A stretch of 5,818 nt of DNA, from positions 1-5,818 of the forward strand of contig JAAEMD010000164.1 of the NCBI GenBank assembly GCA_024225875.1, in the 5' to 3' direction. Both the position numbers and the translations under genes were made by a program. The notes under the pieces were generated by a model that saw only the letters and a program-made list of their open reading frames with translations, did not search any database and was not told the DNA's origin. Position 1 is the stretch's first letter, and each line of letters starts with the position of its first letter. Positions 4,990-5,818 of this stretch are shown here, piece after piece. The stretch is from a bacterium. GTDB lineage: Bacteria; Margulisbacteria; Marinamargulisbacteria; JAAEMD01.

Positions 4990-5571
4990 ATGAAAACAAA
5001 ATTGAAAATGCTATATTATTTCATCATTATTATTTGCATGATAATCATTGTTTTTTTTATAGTTCTCTTCGTCATTATAGCTCGTTTACACAATACTGAA
5101 ACAATAACTCTTACTCAACTTGGGCAACTGGGTGATACTTTCGGGGTGTTAACCTCGTTGTTTACAGGATGTGCTTTATTGTTTACAGTAGCTGCTTTTG
5201 TGGGTTTAATATGGAATATTAAACTTCAACGGCAAACGCTCGACGAGCAAATAAAAATATCTAAACAACGATATTTTTTTGATTTTCATAGGATATGGGA
5301 AAATATAGATTTTGTAGACACCTCACACATAAATCTTAATATATGCAACTTTGTAAAAGTTGTTAATAACTTATCATTGACCGCTTTAATTTGGAACAAT
5401 GAAATTATGGAGCACAAAATTATGTTAGAGACTTTTGGAAGGTTCTTCATGGATCATTACGAACGTCTTGATAATTCTCAATATATAGTGGACTTACAAA
5501 GAGAATCTAGATCTTATTTAACACCAGATATAAAAAAAACATATGATGCAATAAAAAAAGAGTTAACCTAA
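4990..5571 (+). CDS. Two-helix membrane protein with DUF4760-like / putative AbiC-like cytoplasmic part
   Basis: A 193-residue inner-membrane protein. TM1 spans about 8-31 (almost purely Ile/Phe/Val), a short loop follows, then GQLGDTFGVLTSLFTG leads into TM2 (about 51-76) and the charged KLQRQTLDEQIKISKQR helix (78-94). This TM-loop-TM-LQ arrangement is typical of putative phage abortive-infection membrane proteins (putAbiC-like). The C-terminal part, FFDFHRIWENIDF (96-108) and CNFVKVVNNLSLTALIWNNE (119-138), resembles DUF4760 helical domains. I place the start at ATG 4990, with GGGG five bases upstream; the longer frame from TTG 4912 adds 26 residues without a better ribosome site and would begin inside the predicted promoter. 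Family assignment is from pattern memory, not a search. A defence role is possible, not shown. Confidence 0.78.
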   Translation: MKTKLKMLYYFIIIICMIIIVFFIVLFVIIARLHNTETITLTQLGQLGDTFGVLTSLFTGCALLFTVAAFVGLIWNIKLQRQTLDEQIKISKQRYFFDFHRIWENIDFVDTSHINLNICNFVKVVNNLSLTALIWNNEIMEHKIMLETFGRFFMDHYERLDNSQYIVDLQRESRSYLTPDIKKTYDAIKKELT

Positions 5572-5666
5572 TGAAGGGTGTTGAAATCGAAGGCACATTT
5601 TATCAATTATCCTTTTTAAAATCAGCATGTTATTCAAAAACGAAAGATACCGTAACTTCTCAATAA
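5571..5666 (+). CDS. Possible 31-residue ORF overlapping the upstream stop codon
   Basis: The ATG overlaps the stop of the membrane-protein gene (TAATG), the arrangement used for translational coupling. The product would be 31 residues, starting MKGVEIEGTFYQL and ending TSQ. No domain, signal or membrane segment is visible. It may be a genuine small protein, the truncated start of a once longer gene, or chance. Nothing in the following bases continues it convincingly in another frame. Confidence 0.25.
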   Translation: MKGVEIEGTFYQLSFLKSACYSKTKDTVTSQ

Positions 5667-5818
5667 GTGCAGGGAAGAAATTATATTGAAAATCTTGGAA
5701 CACTGAAAAAGAATCTCCCTTATAATATCAACGGTTTCCTTAAATTATTGTGACGGATTCCCCCTAAATGTTTAATGGAACCCAACTTGAAAACGAGACT
5801 CGCATCTGTCGAGGCTGC

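Noticed and set aside
5720..5818. Minus-strand frame open to the right edge (32 codons) and overlapping plus-strand starts at 5768 and 5775
   Set aside because: These conflict with each other, lack ribosome sites and are cut by the window end; the flanking sequence is needed to choose.
1..5818. CRISPR array, tRNA or rRNA genes, or a second Tn3 terminal repeat
   Set aside because: Read by eye on both strands: no regularly spaced repeats, no cloverleaf or rRNA-like stretch, and no second copy of the GGGGTTAATTG end.

Overview
This is an AT-rich window (by eye about 35-38% GC) from a motile bacterium, most likely Gram-negative. A large chemoreceptor of the type common in low-GC Desulfobacterota (Desulfobacter-like sulfate reducers) suggests the lineage, but that placement is inference and no marker gene here fixes it. 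Intergenic spaces are long, and the left half carries decayed mobile DNA.

Layout. Positions 1-287 have no convincing gene but hold two inverted repeats. A lone VanX/DdpX-type D-Ala-D-Ala dipeptidase lies at 288-1034 (minus). About 650 bases without an intact gene follow (1035-1684), holding a tandem 9-bp repeat, several hairpins and an 11-bp direct repeat. At 1685-1938 is the most informative relic: the last ~67 codons of a Tn3-family transposase with an in-frame TGA where a Trp is expected, followed 12 bp later by a 38-bp terminal inverted repeat beginning GGGG. The element therefore ended exactly at 1938, and its left end is not in the window. Just beyond (1964-4228, minus) is a complete 754-residue methyl-accepting chemotaxis protein with a clear Shine-Dalgarno sequence and a sigma-70-type promoter. 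Its ligand-binding region carries three copies of an R-x-x-E-K-D motif.

The right part has a divergent pair: an 89-residue zinc-ribbon protein (4546-4815, minus) and a two-helix membrane protein with a DUF4760-like / putative AbiC-like cytoplasmic part (4990-5571, plus). The latter resembles proteins often seen in phage-defence or accessory regions. A 31-codon reading frame overlaps its stop codon. The last ~150 bases carry only ambiguous, edge-truncated frames.

The genes do not form one pathway: dipeptide hydrolysis, chemotaxis sensing and accessory proteins are separate units with their own upstream regions. The window reads as chromosome into which mobile and accessory DNA has been inserted and then eroded. 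I found no CRISPR array, tRNA or rRNA, and no multi-gene system that I would call new with confidence.
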